NCBI GenBank assembly: GCA_023935145.1
Contig: CM043699.1
Coordinates: forward strand, 111,767,036-111,831,035
Direction of reading: 5' to 3'
Length of the DNA stretch: 64,000 bases
Source: Bretschneidera sinensis
Lineage: Eukaryota > Streptophyta > Magnoliopsida > Brassicales > Akaniaceae
Shown: piece after piece, positions 10,689-24,252 of the stretch
Layout: every line of letters starts with the position of its first letter
Numbering within the stretch: the stretch's first letter is position 1
The notes under the pieces: generated by a model
Database searches by the model: none
Told to the model about the DNA's origin: nothing
The model's input: only the letters and a program-made list of their open reading frames with translations
Translations under genes and position numbers: made by a program

Positions 10689-13074
10689 ATGGACCAATAT
10701 GTGGTAAAGATAACAGCAACATCAGTGGTAGTAGCGATCCTCTCCATCATGATACTCAAAATTCTTATTGCACCACCTCATTTAAAAGGCTCCAAAGACG
10801 TTCTCAGCTCTGCAAAAGTCATCGGACTCAACGGAGGAGTAGCACCGGAAAGCGTCGACTTTGATCCCGACGGCGGAGGTCCGTACGTTGGCGTAGCCGA
10901 CGGACGTATCCTCAAATGGGCAAACAGTAGCATTGGTTGGACTGATTTCGCAGTCACCTCTACTACTAGGTATCTAATACTCCATTTAAGTGCCGTTTAG
11001 CTTAGTGGTAGTTCCAGTTTACGTTTGGTTTAGTAAAATAACACTAGCGTTAAAAATTTATTTGCTAATTTCGTAAAATAAAAGTGAAAAAAATACAGTT
11101 TTTTTATACATAAAATCAACTTTTAAAAAACTATTTTTTAACTTTTAAATTTTTAAAAGATATTTTTTAAACGATACCTTATTTTGTTTAGACTATTAAA
11201 ATTTAAAATTTATCACCAATTTTTAATCATCCATTTAAACATTCAAAATTAAGTCTTATTAGTTACAACAATTTTATTATGGTTAAATTGGTCAAATATA
11301 TAAATTATTAATGAAGTTTTTTTAATAATAATAAGATCACATTCCAGATGTCATAAAATGATGATCAAAATCTGTAGTGGGGATAGCGCTGCTTATGGTT
11401 TATTTTGTGAGAGTTTTAGGGTATGTTGGGTAACATTTTTTTTTTAAAATAAAAATTAAAAATAATTTTTTTTATTTTATGTTTTCTATATTTTTGGATA
11501 ACTGGAACTTGAAAACTATTTTTTATACAGAAAACAATGAAATATTATTTAAATAATCTTATTTTGAAAACTATTTTGATACATCTTTAATTATTTTTAG
11601 TTTTGAGTTTAAATTTAAAATCTATATTAATTTTATTTATTATATTTATTAAATATTTAAAAATAATTAATATTATTTTTTAAAATAATTTTAATATTTT
11701 TTATATATCATGAAGAAGAATGAAATAGAGAGTTTAATATTGTTATTTTTTGAAAATTATTTCAGAATTCAGAAAACAGTTTTTGAAAACTGATTTTTTG
11801 AAAATTGTTTTATAAAATTACTTTTGAAAACTGGTTGTTAAACATAAAAAGAGTTTTTAAAAGTTTTCGTGTTTTCAAAAATTGTTTCCAAACATAGCCG
11901 TAGTATTTTTAAGTAATGTGTTATATTGTAGAATATTTTTCTATTTTTAAAAAATGAAATCAAAATATAATTTTCAAAATCAATTTTTTTTTAACAGCAC
12001 TTAAAATCCTTGAACACAATCGTAATGGTAATGGTATTTTTCGTTGTCACTGTGATAAATTTTTTTAATAATAGTTTTGACTGACTAGAAAGTAACTTTG
12101 AAGGAAATTTTGTGGGAAACCACTAAATCCAGCTCTGGAGCCTGTGTGTGGGAGGCCATTAGGATTACGTTTCGAAAAGAAATCTGGAGATCTCTATATT
12201 TGCGATTGCTATTTCGGTCTTATGAAAGTAGGACCTGAGGGAGGTGTGGCAACATCAGTCCTCAAAGTAGCTGAAGACCGACCCCTTCACTTCACCAACC
12301 ATTTGGACATCGATGAGGTTGATGATGTCATTTACTTAACAGATAGCAGCATATACTATACCATAAGGTAATCTAAGCACAAACAAATTATTTTGTGTAT
12401 GTGAAAATCAAATTTTTAAAGAAATTTTTTTAAGATGACTCTTATTATTATTATTAATATAGGGTTCTATGCCTTATTTCATTTGCAGGCAATTATGGAC
12501 AATGTTCTTTACTCAAGACTTTACAGGTAGAGTGATTAGATATGAAAAATCAACCGGAGAAGCAAAGGAGATATTAGGACACCTTCATTTTCCTAATGGT
12601 GTAGCACTAAGCAAAGACCGCTCCTTTTTACTAGTTGCCGAATCCACTACAAGCCTCATTTATAGAGTTTGGCTCAAAGGTCCTAATGCTGGTAAACATG
12701 AAACTTTTACTGATAAACTCCCAGGATCCCCGGACAATATTAGAAGAAATTCAAATGGGGAGTTTTGGGTTGCTTTGCATGCAAAAAATGGACTTTTCGC
12801 AAAAATTACTTCTTCTTCCCCGTTTATTTCGGAACTTGTTTTAAAACTATTTAGCTACCCCACCCTGGAATATTTGGTACAAGGAGGGATGCCACATGCA
12901 GTTGCTGTAAAACTAAGTGAGAACGGAGAAATTATGGAAATTTTAGAGGATAGTAAAGGAAAGAGTTTGAGGATTCTTAGCGAAGTGACAGAGTATGATG
13001 GGAAGCTGTGGTTCGGATCTTTTACGGAGCCTTTTACGGGCGTTTACGATTTGAAACAGTTACCCAATAACTAA
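10689..13074 (+). CDS. Strictosidine synthase-like protein (SSL-1), three exons
   Basis: Coding join: 10689-10969, 12104-12367, 12489-13074 (1131 nt, 376 aa). Introns are GT..AG and phase is preserved (exon 1 ends AG, completing codon AGG with G at 12104; same at the second junction). Residues 8-28 form a hydrophobic N-terminal segment, a signal anchor or signal peptide, so an ER, vacuolar or membrane location is likely. The body is a six-bladed propeller-type strictosidine synthase domain: CGRPLGL (about 109-115), DLYICDCYFGL, IYLTDSS (171-177), HFPNGVALS (215-223), PDNIRRN (263-269) and VTEYDGKLWFGS near the C-terminus. SSL family members are common in plants; most are not shown to make strictosidine and some resemble animal adipocyte plasma membrane-associated protein, so the substrate is unknown. 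Length is usual for the family. Intron 1 holds a MITE-like insertion. No break was seen, so the gene looks functional. Confidence 0.9.
11419..11899. mobile_element. MITE-like element in SSL-1 intron 1
   Basis: Left end GGGTATGTTGGGTAACATTT and right end, in reverse complement, GGCTATGTTTGGAAACAATTT form imperfect terminal inverted repeats. The 481-bp interior is AT-rich with many GAAAACT/AGTTTTC pieces and no coding. Ends of this kind are known from hAT-like non-autonomous elements. Flanking 8-mers (GAGTTTTA and GTAGTATT) match only poorly, so the target duplication is not proven. SSL-2 intron 1 keeps only a remnant of about 100 bp (29090-29192), which accounts for most of its shorter intron. 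Confidence 0.55.
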
Positions 13075-13794
13075 TTCAGATCTCTTGATTTAGTACTTGC
13101 TTTCGACTTCTCTATATGAGAAACTCGAGTTCAATTTCTCTCTTCTACGATTACCTTCAGAATTTCTCTTATTTAAGCTTGTTAAATGTCGTTGTTTCCC
13201 TGTTGTGAAAGGTAGTGTTTTGCTTAAGTTGAAGAACAAGTCATTTGTTTTTCATTTTACGGTTGTAGGCTTTTTTTCAACCCAAACAATATTGAATAAT
13301 TTCAAACACTGCTCTTATCGTAACTGGATTTTTTTTTTTAATTTGAATTCAAAATTATTATTCTATGCTTATAGCTATGCTTGGACAAAATAGCGTTCTG
13401 TCACAAAATAGCGTTCTGTCGCAAAACATCAAAGAAAATAAAAATTGAGATGAAAAAAAATTATGTCTTCTAATAAAAGATAAAATATTAATATTTTTTA
13501 ATAAATTGAGAGAATTGAAAAATGGAAAGTAAAAAATAATGAGTTAGTATTTTATCATTGTGCAAGCGTTATCATCCCAAAGCATCATGTATGCATATTT
13601 CGGCATTACCATTTTTTTCAATGATTCTTTTATTTTTTTTTTTTTGACATCAATATAATTTTAAAAATTTTTATTGATAATTTTAAAATAAATATAAAAA
13701 TTAAAAATTAACATCATTAATAAAATATTTTAAATTTATCAATTTAAATTTCGATCCGAACAAAAAAAAAATATTCATCCACGTTTATATGCAG
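13075..13794. other. SSL-1 3' flank, shared with SSL-2
   Basis: The 3' region is collinear with 30406-31250. A 98-codon frame at 13097 is interrupted in the other copy and is not called. A short CAAAATAGCGTTCTGTC doubling is seen at 13385-13425. No clear AATAAA-type poly(A) signal near the stop could be assigned. Confidence 0.5.
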
Positions 13795-13990
13795 GCTTTG
13801 GTGGTTGACAGCACAAAGCAACACGATTGTGAAGTCCTTGTCGATCAACTGCTACAGAGGCTAGCAATATCTACTCTGGGTGTCGCTGTGAGCTGGTAAG
13901 GCGACAGTACTGATGTAATAGGTGCCCATGGCCTTTTCCAGACCTAACAATGAGAAACACGTTATCTTTTTTAACTTTAATACGTTTTTT
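13795..13990 (+). repeat. SSL-flanking repeat module copy 2, with promoter-like tail
   Basis: Same core as at 8095, followed by AATGAGAAACACGTTATCTT and TTTAACTTTAATACG, which match the SSL-1 promoter near 10538-10575. No gene follows. I read it as a leftover of another SSL unit. Confidence 0.6.
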
Positions 13991-14800
13991 AATAAAAGAA
14001 AATAAAAAATTGAGATAAAAGAAAAATATATCTTCTAACAAAAATAAAAAATTTAATTTTTTTTTGTATGTATAAATTGAAAAAATTAAAGAGTGAACAG
14101 TAAAATATTTTTTCTCATTTTTTTATATTTTTACGAAGCACATTATAGAAATCAAACTTTTTTTTTTCTTTCTAATTTTACTAAAACACACATTCATCTC
14201 TTCCAAACAACATGAACATCTAGAATAATATCATAATCATAATTGATCAATTGCGTGCACACACATGTTTTTATGATGAGATTTGCACGAAATTGAAATG
14301 TAAGGGGTAATTTAATAGACTATTATAGTGTAGAGACTCAATTGATCGATTTTAAAAAACAAAAATAAGATTTAAAGCAATGATCTAAATACAAGGATAA
14401 AATAGATAAAAACCCTAATTTAATTTATATGATTTTTTTTTGTTTTGTCAAAATGATGTAGTTTTTTTAGAATTCGGTTAAAATGATGTAGTTTTGGTCT
14501 TTGTTGTCATGTTAACAATGTAAAGCACAATCTATAAGTTATAAAAAACTAAAAACTACAAAGCTTTTTCTATAAAGAAAAAGTAAAATACAATAATATT
14601 AATTAGGTGATAAGGCAACTTAAATTAGGCTAGTTTACATAACCATTCTATGCACAAGTTTATTTCTTAATAATTTTTACATGTATATATATCATAGTAT
14701 TTCTTTAAATTTGATTTGATTGGATTTCATTTATTCATATTTTCTGTTTATTTATGTTTTTAAATAGTTTTATTGTTATCATTTGTGATTAATACTTTTT
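13991..14800. other. AT-rich segment duplicated at about 32830-33650
   Basis: Collinear in both places (for example AACATGAACATCTAGAATAA and TTGATCAATTGCGTG). No coding signature or element ends were recognised. Confidence 0.55.
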
Positions 14801-16013
14801 ATGGTAGTTTGAGATGTTAAGAAAGATAATAAAGGAATATTTGAAAAGAGATATTTGTTATGTGGGACATTATAAAGAAGACAGGTGTAGTAAATTTAGA
14901 ATTTTGGTTGTAAATGTAAGTGAAGTTCGATGCAAGAAGATTGTGGATTTATTCTAACATCTAGATATCTTGAATTTTAGATTATGGAAGGAATGATTAA
15001 ATGGTTGATTAAAGAAGAGAAAGAATAAGGAAAGAAAAGAAAGAGTGCGGAAGGAAAGAAAGAGTGAGGAAAGGTAGACAAAGAAAATGAAGCTTATGGT
15101 ATTGTTTTGTTTTGATTATTTCTTGTAGTTACTTGATAGAGGTAATTACTAATTTTTAGTACATATTTCTTGGATTGGTATTCTAAATTATGTATTCTCT
15201 AGGTGTGGTGGAAGAACATAGTAAATGCAAGGAAAAAGTCCAAGAATATCACTTGCTGTTATCAATGTGAGTTTCACCTTACTCTTAGTAAACGCAACTA
15301 AATAAATAATTATGAAAATGCAGTGATAATATTATAAGAATTTTGTATAGATCTATGGATGTATAAGGAAATAATAATAGAAATGTCTTGATGTTTTTAT
15401 ACTTGTTGTGGGTGAAATGGTTGTGATATGAATTGTTGTGAACTTTATGTTTGAAAGTTGTAATATTGTGAATGCATTGCATTGACATGAATTATAATGA
15501 CATTTATGGGAATGAATGGATTGAAAAGGAAAGGTAGAGCCTGCCCAGAAAGGGTATAGCATTACTGAGGATAATATTGAAAATGGTAGGATCCTGTTCA
15601 GGAGGGATGTGGGGATCCGAGGATAATATTGAAAATGACATGACCCGGCCGGAATGGGTGAATGGGAATTGAAGATATGTAACGAGATATATACCGGTAC
15701 ATGGGGAGATGTTTCCGTTGTATTATCATTAACTCAAGGAAGGGCAAAAAATTGAAATGAGAAATGAAATAGTCATTATTGACATTTGCATTGCATTGCA
15801 TTATATTGAGAATGATTATTCTGGCTTATGAAATGTGTATGATTGGATTTACCCAATAAAAAGTATGTAATGCTTATGAATTGTGATAGATATAATATTT
15901 ATGTATTTATTTAAAGGAAAGTAAATGGTTATTGATGAGATAAATTTATTGATGTGTTCAACATGAATTGTGATGGATGTGATAAGTATATATTAATGTT
16001 TAGAGTTCGATCT
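14801..16013 (+). repeat. Partial gypsy family-2 LTR (older copy)
   Basis: Similar to the later part of the full family-2 LTR (compare 41150-42000): TTGTAGTTACTTGATAGA, TTCTTGGATTG, TCTAGGTGTGGTGGAAGAA, GTGAGTTTCACCTTACTCTTAG and GGGGATCCGAGG motifs. It is joined directly to the start of another family-2 LTR at 16014. The identical junction exists at 34887, so both came from one event that was later duplicated. Confidence 0.65.
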
Positions 16014-17867
<1,854 letters not shown>

Positions 17868-18159
17868 TGTTAAGGAAAATTTGTTCATTCTTTGTAAGTA
17901 ATATTTTTTCGATTTTGTGAGAGAGTTGTTTCTCCTATTACAATAGAGATTAGACAATTGTTATCTCATTGTAATCAGAGAGAATATGTAGTAATCCCTA
18001 TTTTACAATAGTGAAATCCTCCTACACTTGCCCGTGGTTTTTTACCCCAATTTGTTCGGGGTTTTTCCACGTAAAATATTTGTCTTGTTTATCTTCATTT
18101 TTCTTATTTCGCTTTAGTTGTGTGTTAGCTTCGACCCCGTAATTTTCTTTTTCCTAACA
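17868..18159 (+). repeat. 5' LTR of Tork-like copia, 292 bp, U3 deleted
   Basis: It matches the right part of the 522-bp 3' LTR but jumps from TGTTAAGGAAA directly to ATTTGTTC. About 230 bp, including the TATA box, is missing. The deletion ends share AGGAAA, suggesting a microhomology event. Confidence 0.9.
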
Positions 18160-18160
18160 G

Positions 18161-18172
18161 TGGTATCAGAGC
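18161..18172 (+). other. Primer-binding site, Met-tRNA type
   Basis: TGGTATCAGAGC lies one base after the LTR end CTAACAG. This is complementary to the 3' end of plant initiator methionine tRNA, the usual copia primer. Confidence 0.85.
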
Positions 18173-18211
18173 TATTGGTTGAGGGGTGTGAAGTAGATCG
18201 TTGTGAACAAA

Positions 18212-18886
18212 ATGTCAACTACAACAAAGTTTGATGTTGAGAAGTTTAACGGGAGTAATTTCTCGTTATGGAAAGTGAAGATTAAGGTAATTTTGAGGAA
18301 AGACAATTGTTTGGCAGTAATTACAGAAAGGCCCGCAGAGATCACTGATGACAGCAAGTGGAACGAGATTGACGGCATCGCAATTGTCGATCTGCACTTA
18401 GCACTAGCCGATGGAGTGTTATCTAGTGTGGCGGAAAAGAAGACTGCAAAGGAGATTTGTGATACTGTAACAAGACTATACGAGGCCAAGTCACTACACA
18501 ATAAGATCTTCTTAAAGACGAGACTTTACACTCTTCGAATGACGGAATCCACGTCGGTGACCGACCACATCAACATTTTAAATACTTTATTTTCACAACT
18601 TACATCGATGGGTTACACAATAAAGGCATCTGAACGTGCAGAGCTTCTACTACAAAGTCTACCTGACTCGTATGATCAACTCATCATCAACTTGACGAAC
18701 AACATCCTCACAGACTATCTAGCCTTCGATGAAATTGCAGCTGCTGTTTTGGAAGAAGAAACCAGGCGCAAAAACAAGGAAGACAGACATGCAAGTTCGC
18801 AGCAAGCGGAAGCTTTGACGATGACGAGAGGAAGATCAACGGAACGTGGCCCCAATGGGAGTCAGAATCATGGTAGATCGAAATAA
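18212..18886 (+). pseudogene. Copia gag (Tork-like), frame-broken before the zinc knuckle
   Basis: Start chosen at ATG 18212 (MSTTTKFDVEKFNGSNF), the usual Tork gag opening; the frame upstream has no ATG. 224 codons encode the retrotransposon capsid region (FSLWKVKIK near residue 18, LLQSLPDSYDQL near 150). The frame ends at 18884-18886. The CCHC zinc knuckle CYNCGKKVHVKKDC is intact but in another frame at about 18908-18949, so a small indel near 18886 separates the RNA-binding domain from capsid. It would make the particle protein if repaired. The element is dead at this step. Confidence 0.85.
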
Positions 18887-19001
18887 AAAAAGTAAGAAGA
18901 ATTTCAAGTGCTACAACTGTGGCAAGAAAGTTCATGTCAAGAAAGATTGTTGGTACACAAAGAAGAGTGGAGTCCCTGAGTAATCAAATGCTCAAGGGAA
19001 T

Positions 19002-20042
19002 GTGGCAAGTGCCTCAGATGATGGTGGAGTTCTATATAGCGAGGCAACAACGGTAGTTGGAGGCAGAAAGCAGTTCGCTGACGTCTGGTTACTAGATTCA
19101 GGAGCAACATGGCACATGACATCTCGGAGAGAATGGTTCCACAAATATGAACCAATCTCAGGAGGTTCTGTACAAATGGGTGATGATCATGCTTTGGAGA
19201 TCGCTGGTATTGGTACTATCAAGATAAAGATGTTTGATGGTACGGTTCGCACTATTCAGGAGGTACGACATGTAAATGGCCTGAGAAAGAATCTATTGTC
19301 TTTGGGGCAAATAAATAGTCTTGGATGCAAGACCTATGTCAAAAATGGGATCATGAAGATTGTCAAAGGTGCGCTTGTGGTTATGAAGGCAGAAAAGATC
19401 GCGGTGAATCTATTCATGCTTAAAGGAGAAACACTACAGGAAGCTGATGTGTGTGTCGCGTCAACTAGTAAGAGAGAAGAGTCGACGAAGATTCTCTGTG
19501 ACAGAAAGCTGCTTCCAGGGCTTAAATCGGTAAATCTACCTTTCTGTGAGCATTGTGTTACAAGTAAGCAGCATAGATTGAAGTTTAGCAGATCTGATGC
19601 TAGGAGTAAATGCATTCTAGACTTGATTCATTCTGATGTATGGGAGTCACCAGAAATGTCCCTAGGAGGAGCAAAGTACTTTGTGTCTTTTATTGATGAT
19701 TACTCCAGGAGATGTTAGGTGTATCCAATCAAGAAGAAGTCAGATGTATTTTTGGTATTCAAAGACTTCAAAGCGCGGGTGGAACTTGAATCTAGGAAAA
19801 AGATCAAGTGCTTAAGGAGAGATAATGGAAGAGAGTACACAGACGGCGAGTTTCTTGCTCTTTGTAAGCAGGAAGGTGTCAAATGACAGTTCACAATCAC
19901 ATACACGCCTCAACAAAATGGAGTGGCAGAGCGGATGAATAGAACTCTTACAGAAAGGATGAGAGCTATTTTGAAGACTGCAGGTCAACCCAACTCTTTT
20001 TGGGAAGAAGCAGTTAAAACCGCCTGTTATGTGATAAATTGA
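19002..20042 (+). pseudogene. Copia protease and integrase region
   Basis: The aspartic protease motif LLDSGATWHM has its active-site Asp at 19095-19097, intact. Integrase follows: the HHCC zinc finger retains FCEHCVTSKQ (near 19540), but the segment with the two histidines is deleted, since SKREESTKI runs straight into KLLPGLKS. Core catalytic residues are visible: D in LIHSDVW, D in LRRDNGREY, E in QNGVAERMN. In-frame stops occur at 19716-19718 (YSRRC then stop), near 19883 and at 20040. The protein would cut the polyprotein and insert cDNA in the family; this copy cannot. Confidence 0.85.
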
Positions 20043-22112
20043 TTGCCATCAACAACAATTAATTTAAAGACACCGATGGAGATGTGGACTGGTAAGCCAG
20101 CAGGCTACTCTACTTTACATTCTTTTGGATGTCCTGCGTATGTGATGTACAATGCCCAAGAAAGAACGAATATGAATCCGAAATCTATGAGGTGTATATT
20201 CTTGGGGTATGCTGACGGAGTAAAGGGGTATCGCCTATGGGATCCCACTACCCGTAAGGTTGTTGTCAGCAGGGATGTGATCTTTGTAGAAGATCAACTA
20301 CTACAAAAAGATGAAGACGATAGCACGTCGAAAGAAGTTTCAGAGACTACAACAATACAGGTGGAAAATAATCCGGTACAAGAAACTCCAGTTTCTACTG
20401 AAGCAGCACCAGAGCACGAGGTACAAGAACCAGTCGAGTCCGAAGCTCCAGAAGCTGGCCGGTCAACTCGTGAGAGAAGGTCGCTAGCTTGGCATTCGGA
20501 GTTTGTCATTGAGAGCAATATTGCATATTGTCTTTTAACAGAGGATGGAGAGCCCTCAACTTTCCAAGAAGCTACCAGTAGCTCAGATGTGTCTTTGTGG
20601 ATAGCAGCAATGCAGGAAGAAATTGAAGCTCTACATAAGAACAAGACTTGGGAACTGGTACCATTGCCACATGGGAGAAAATTCATAGGTAACAAATGGG
20701 TCTACAAGATCAAGCGGGATAGCAATGATCAAGTTGAACGGTTTCGTGCAAGACTGGTGGTAAAGGGATTCGCTCAGAAAGAAGGTATTGATTTCAATGA
20801 GATATTTTTCCCAGTGGTTCGGCTTACAACAATCAAAGTAGTCTTGGCTATGTATGCTACGTTTGACTTACATCTGGAGCAGTTGGATGTGAAAACTGTA
20901 TTTCTTCATGGAGAACTTAAAGAAAAAATCTATATGCTCCAACCAGAAGGTTTTGCTGAAACAGGAAAGGAGAACATGGTTTGTAGGTTGAACAAATCTC
21001 TAAACGGTCTCACACAGGCGCCGAGGTGTTGGTACAAGAGATTTGATTCCTTCATTATTAGCCTTGGATACAACAGACTCAGTTCAGACCATTGTACGTA
21101 CTTCAAAAAGTTTGATGGTGATAATGATTTTATTATCTTGTTGTTGTATGTGGATGACATGTTGGTAGCAGGCCCCAACAGAGATCAAATCCAAAAATTG
21201 AAGGCACAGTTGGCTAGGGAGTTTGATATGAAGGACTTGGGACCAGCAAACAAGATTCTAGGGATGCAGATTCACCGAGACAGAAATAACAAGAAGATTT
21301 GGCTTTCCCAGAAGAACTACTTCAACAAGATCTTGCGAAGTTTCAACATGCAAGATAGTAAGCCAATTTCTACCCCACTTCCTATTAATTTCAAGTTATC
21401 CTCAAGTATGTGTCCTAGCAATGAAGAAGAGAGGAGGGAGATGTCTCGAGTACCGTATGCATCAGTAGTGGGAAGTTTAATGTTTGCTATGATTTGTATA
21501 AGACCAGATATTGCACAAGCAGTGGGAGTGGTTAGTCGATTTATGGCGAATCCTGGTGGAGAGCATTGGAATACTATGAAGAGGGTTCTGAGATACATCA
21601 GAGGAACCTCAGATGCTGCATTATGTTACGGAGGATCAGATTTTACTGTCAGAGGTTATGTTGATTCAGATTTTGCAGGGGATTTTAATAAAAGCAAATC
21701 TACTACAGATTATGTGTTTACACTTGCAGAAGGAGCTATAAGCTGGGTTTCTAAACTGTAGACGGTTGTGGCTCTATCTGCAACGGAAGCAGAATATATG
21801 GCGGCTACACAAGCTTGCAAGGAAGCAGTTTGGATACAAAGGTTATTGGAAGAGCTCGGGCACAAGCAGGAGAAGATTGTTCTGTTTTGTGACAGTTAGA
21901 GTGCCTTGCACATTGCAAGGAATCCAGCTTCTCATTCACAGACAAAGTACATAAGGGTTCAGTATCACTTCGTTCGAGAAGTAGTGGAAGAAGGTGGTGT
22001 GGATATGCAGAAGATTCGCATCGACGAGAACCTAGCAGATGTTATGACCAAACCAATCAACACTGACAAGTTTAAATGGTGTAGATCCTTATGTGGTCTA
22101 GCAGAAACGTAA
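20043..22112 (+). pseudogene. Copia reverse transcriptase and RNase H
   Basis: The longest open stretch is 20043-21761 (572 codons). It holds the end of the integrase (YRLWDPTTRKVVVSRDV), then RT from about residue 190 (WELVPLPHGRKF, VERFRARLVVKGF, QLDVKTVFLHGEL) with the catalytic YVDD at 21147-21158, and the connection domain to ISWVSKL. An in-frame stop at 21759-21761 interrupts RNase H, which continues in the same frame as TVVALSATEAEYM. A second stop lies at about 21897 (CDS then stop), and the tail NLADVMTKPINTDKF reaches 22112. The RT core is otherwise complete, so few changes separate it from an active enzyme. Confidence 0.88.
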
Positions 22113-22217
22113 GCAAGCATGGATTTGGCAAGTGAGGAAGGATGGAAGGATTATGAAAGATCTGCTGCATAAATCGAGGTGTGAAGACAGATTGAAATCA
22201 GTCTTCAAGTGGGAGAT

Positions 22218-22739
22218 TGTTAAGGAAATAGGCCACCAACCATTTGTTAAAAATGGAGGTGCCTAACTTAGGCAAATTGTCAACAATGGAGGAAGTAGGC
22301 CCCCAACCATTTTTTGTCAACAATAGAGATGCCTAACTTCCACCAACCCATTTGTTTTAAGCCTATATAAACCCCTTTTGCTCTCATTTTGAAATGCAAT
22401 CACAAAATCAAGAGAAGTGTATTAAAGAGAGTGTGAGAGTTACTACCTAGAGAGGAAAATTTGTTCCTTCTTTGTAAGTAATATTTTTCTGATTTTGTGA
22501 GAGAGTTGTTTCTCCTATTACAATAGAGATTAGACAATTGTTATCTCATTGTAATCAGAGAGAATGTGTAGTAATCCCTATTTTACAATAGTGAAATCCT
22601 CCTACACTTGTCCGTGGTTTTTTACTCCAATTTGTTCGAGGTTTTTTCATGTAAAATATTTGTCTTGTTTATCTTTATTTTTCTCATTTCTCTTTAGTTG
22701 TGTGTTAGCTTCGACTCCGTAATTTTTTTTTTCCTAAAA
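22218..22739 (+). repeat. 3' LTR of Tork-like copia, 522 bp, full length
   Basis: It starts TGTTAAGGAAATAGG after the polypurine stretch AAGTGGGAGAT. A TATA box (CTATATAAAC) lies at 22363-22372, with U3 repeats of GGAGGTGCCTAACTT type upstream. The last bases read CTAAAA instead of CTAACA, so the CA terminus is mutated. Confidence 0.9.
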
Positions 22740-24252
22740 GAATTTTATATTGGTATGGATCCTTTAAATATGGTTCTGCTTTTTTTTCTTTGATTTTACA
22801 AGATAAAGAGAAAAAAAACATCAAGAAATACAATGGTTGCCCATACTGCAGCATATCTACACCCATACCTTTCCTTTTTCATTTTCTTGTGATATCGTTA
22901 CTTTTTCACATGCCTTGCACGTTTAATTAATTGTTGTCACCATCGTCCATTTTAATGGTATTCAACTGGCCACGTACCTTCCGAAAGAAGAAGAACAATT
23001 TGAAGCCACACCCAACATCTTGCCTAAGCTGTAAAGTAGCCTGAACAACTTCAATTATTGATGTCAGACTTTAAAGGGACTGTTAAAGCATGGACCTGCG
23101 CACACGAAAGTTGAAAACCCGAAGCTAAATTCATTTGCAGTTTTTTAAGAGAATTTAGCAAAATTTTAATTTGGCTAGTAAATGTTTTAAACTCTCTCGG
23201 ATAATTTTAAACTAATTTATTAATAATCTCAGCATAAATATGGTAAAAAAATTAATATTATACTTCTTTTCACAAAAGATTTCGTTACTTCAGTTTCTTT
23301 AGATTAAGAAAATAAGCCAATTTTTTAGACCTTAGTTAGTAGAATTCTTTCTTTTTGAAAGGCAAAATATATACTTTATCTTTAAGGATGCATGTTTCGT
23401 TGCATTGCATTTATAAGCCATTTGGATTTAAAAATCTGGATTTAAACTATGCTGATATTCAAAATATGTTGTTGAATTGGTGGTGGATGCTCCAATACCT
23501 GCATAAAGAGATTTGAGTGAACTAAGGGATCACCAGAGGGAAAAAGGTAAGTGAATCCTTCGAAAACACTGACGTTCTTGTTAACACAAGATTTTTGAGA
23601 AAATGGCGGGAGATGTTATCAGTGCTCTAGTAATGAGCTCGTAAAAACTGAAGATGATTTGGGTTTGCATACCTGAGATTTTTTATAGTGTTCCGGAGAC
23701 GAGGTTCCCCACATGATAGGGATGGTGCGATACTGGAGATCCCGTCTTCCGCTAAAAGATCTAGTCATGTGTCTAGGGACGGCTGTAATATCTGTAATCA
23801 AGCTTTCATGTCTGTGCGAGGAATCCAGGAGTAATGGCGACTACCCGCGACTTTGCCCATGTGTCAATATACTGTTGGAAAAGGATCATCCACGTGTCAT
23901 TGTGCTATTGGATGAGAGCCTCCTATGTGTTGTTAGGCTATTGGATGAGGATCACCCACGTGTCACTGTTCTGTTAGACAGAAGATATGTTTATGTATCG
24001 TCATACCATTAATGAATGCATCTATTGATTGCGTCAAACTGAAAGGGCCAAAAATGATCACAATGGTCTCAAGAGTGAAGGCGAGGCGCACCTCCGTTGT
24101 GGGAGCTCGGCTTACTAGATGTGAGGCCGTGGTCGAGCTCAATGTTATCTTGGGTAAGGGGGGCTTGACTTAATTGAAATTTAACCATAGGTCACGCGAA
24201 CCCTTGCTTTTGATATATATATAAAGGGAAAATGAGAGTGAAGTACGTTGCT
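22740..24252. repeat. LTR stub (22740-22772) joined to a copy of 8386-9858
   Basis: 22740-22772 continues the gypsy family-2 LTR interrupted at 17867. At about 22772 sequence switches to TTCTGC-T(n)-CTTTGATTTTACAAG, as at 8384. The copy runs collinear, including the 33-bp repeat unit (23610-24240), and ends at AAGTACGTTGCTTTT near 24252, where it switches to LTR sequence matching 6483. Both joins are duplication breakpoints with one to three shared bases. Confidence 0.8.

Larger units (their letters stand above)
17868..22739 (+). mobile_element. Ty1/copia element, Tork/TNT1-like, defective
   Basis: LTRs start TGTTAAGGAAA and end TTCCTAACA (5') or TTCCTAAAA (3'). The primer-binding site TGGTATCAGAGC (initiator Met-tRNA type) follows the 5' LTR, and AAGTGGGAGAT precedes the 3' LTR. 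Flanks GATTT (left) and GAATT (right) are consistent with a decayed 5-bp target duplication, and the empty site survives at 40975-41000 as AAAGATTTTTATATTGG. Gene order gag, protease, integrase, RT, RNase H is that of copia. It sits inside a gypsy family-2 LTR. The 5' LTR lacks U3, so the element has no promoter of its own. Confidence 0.93.

Noticed and set aside
10616..10864. Alternative 82-codon frame over SSL-1 exon 1
   Set aside because: Starts upstream in another frame and does not continue into exon 2; the ATG at 10689 gives the family-like product and correct splice phase.
12635..12844. Second frame inside SSL exon 3 (also at 29969)
   Set aside because: Shadow of the real exon; conserved only because the paralogues are nearly identical.
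13097..13393. 98-codon frame after the SSL-1 stop
   Set aside because: Interrupted in the SSL-2 copy and AT-rich; read as 3' flank.
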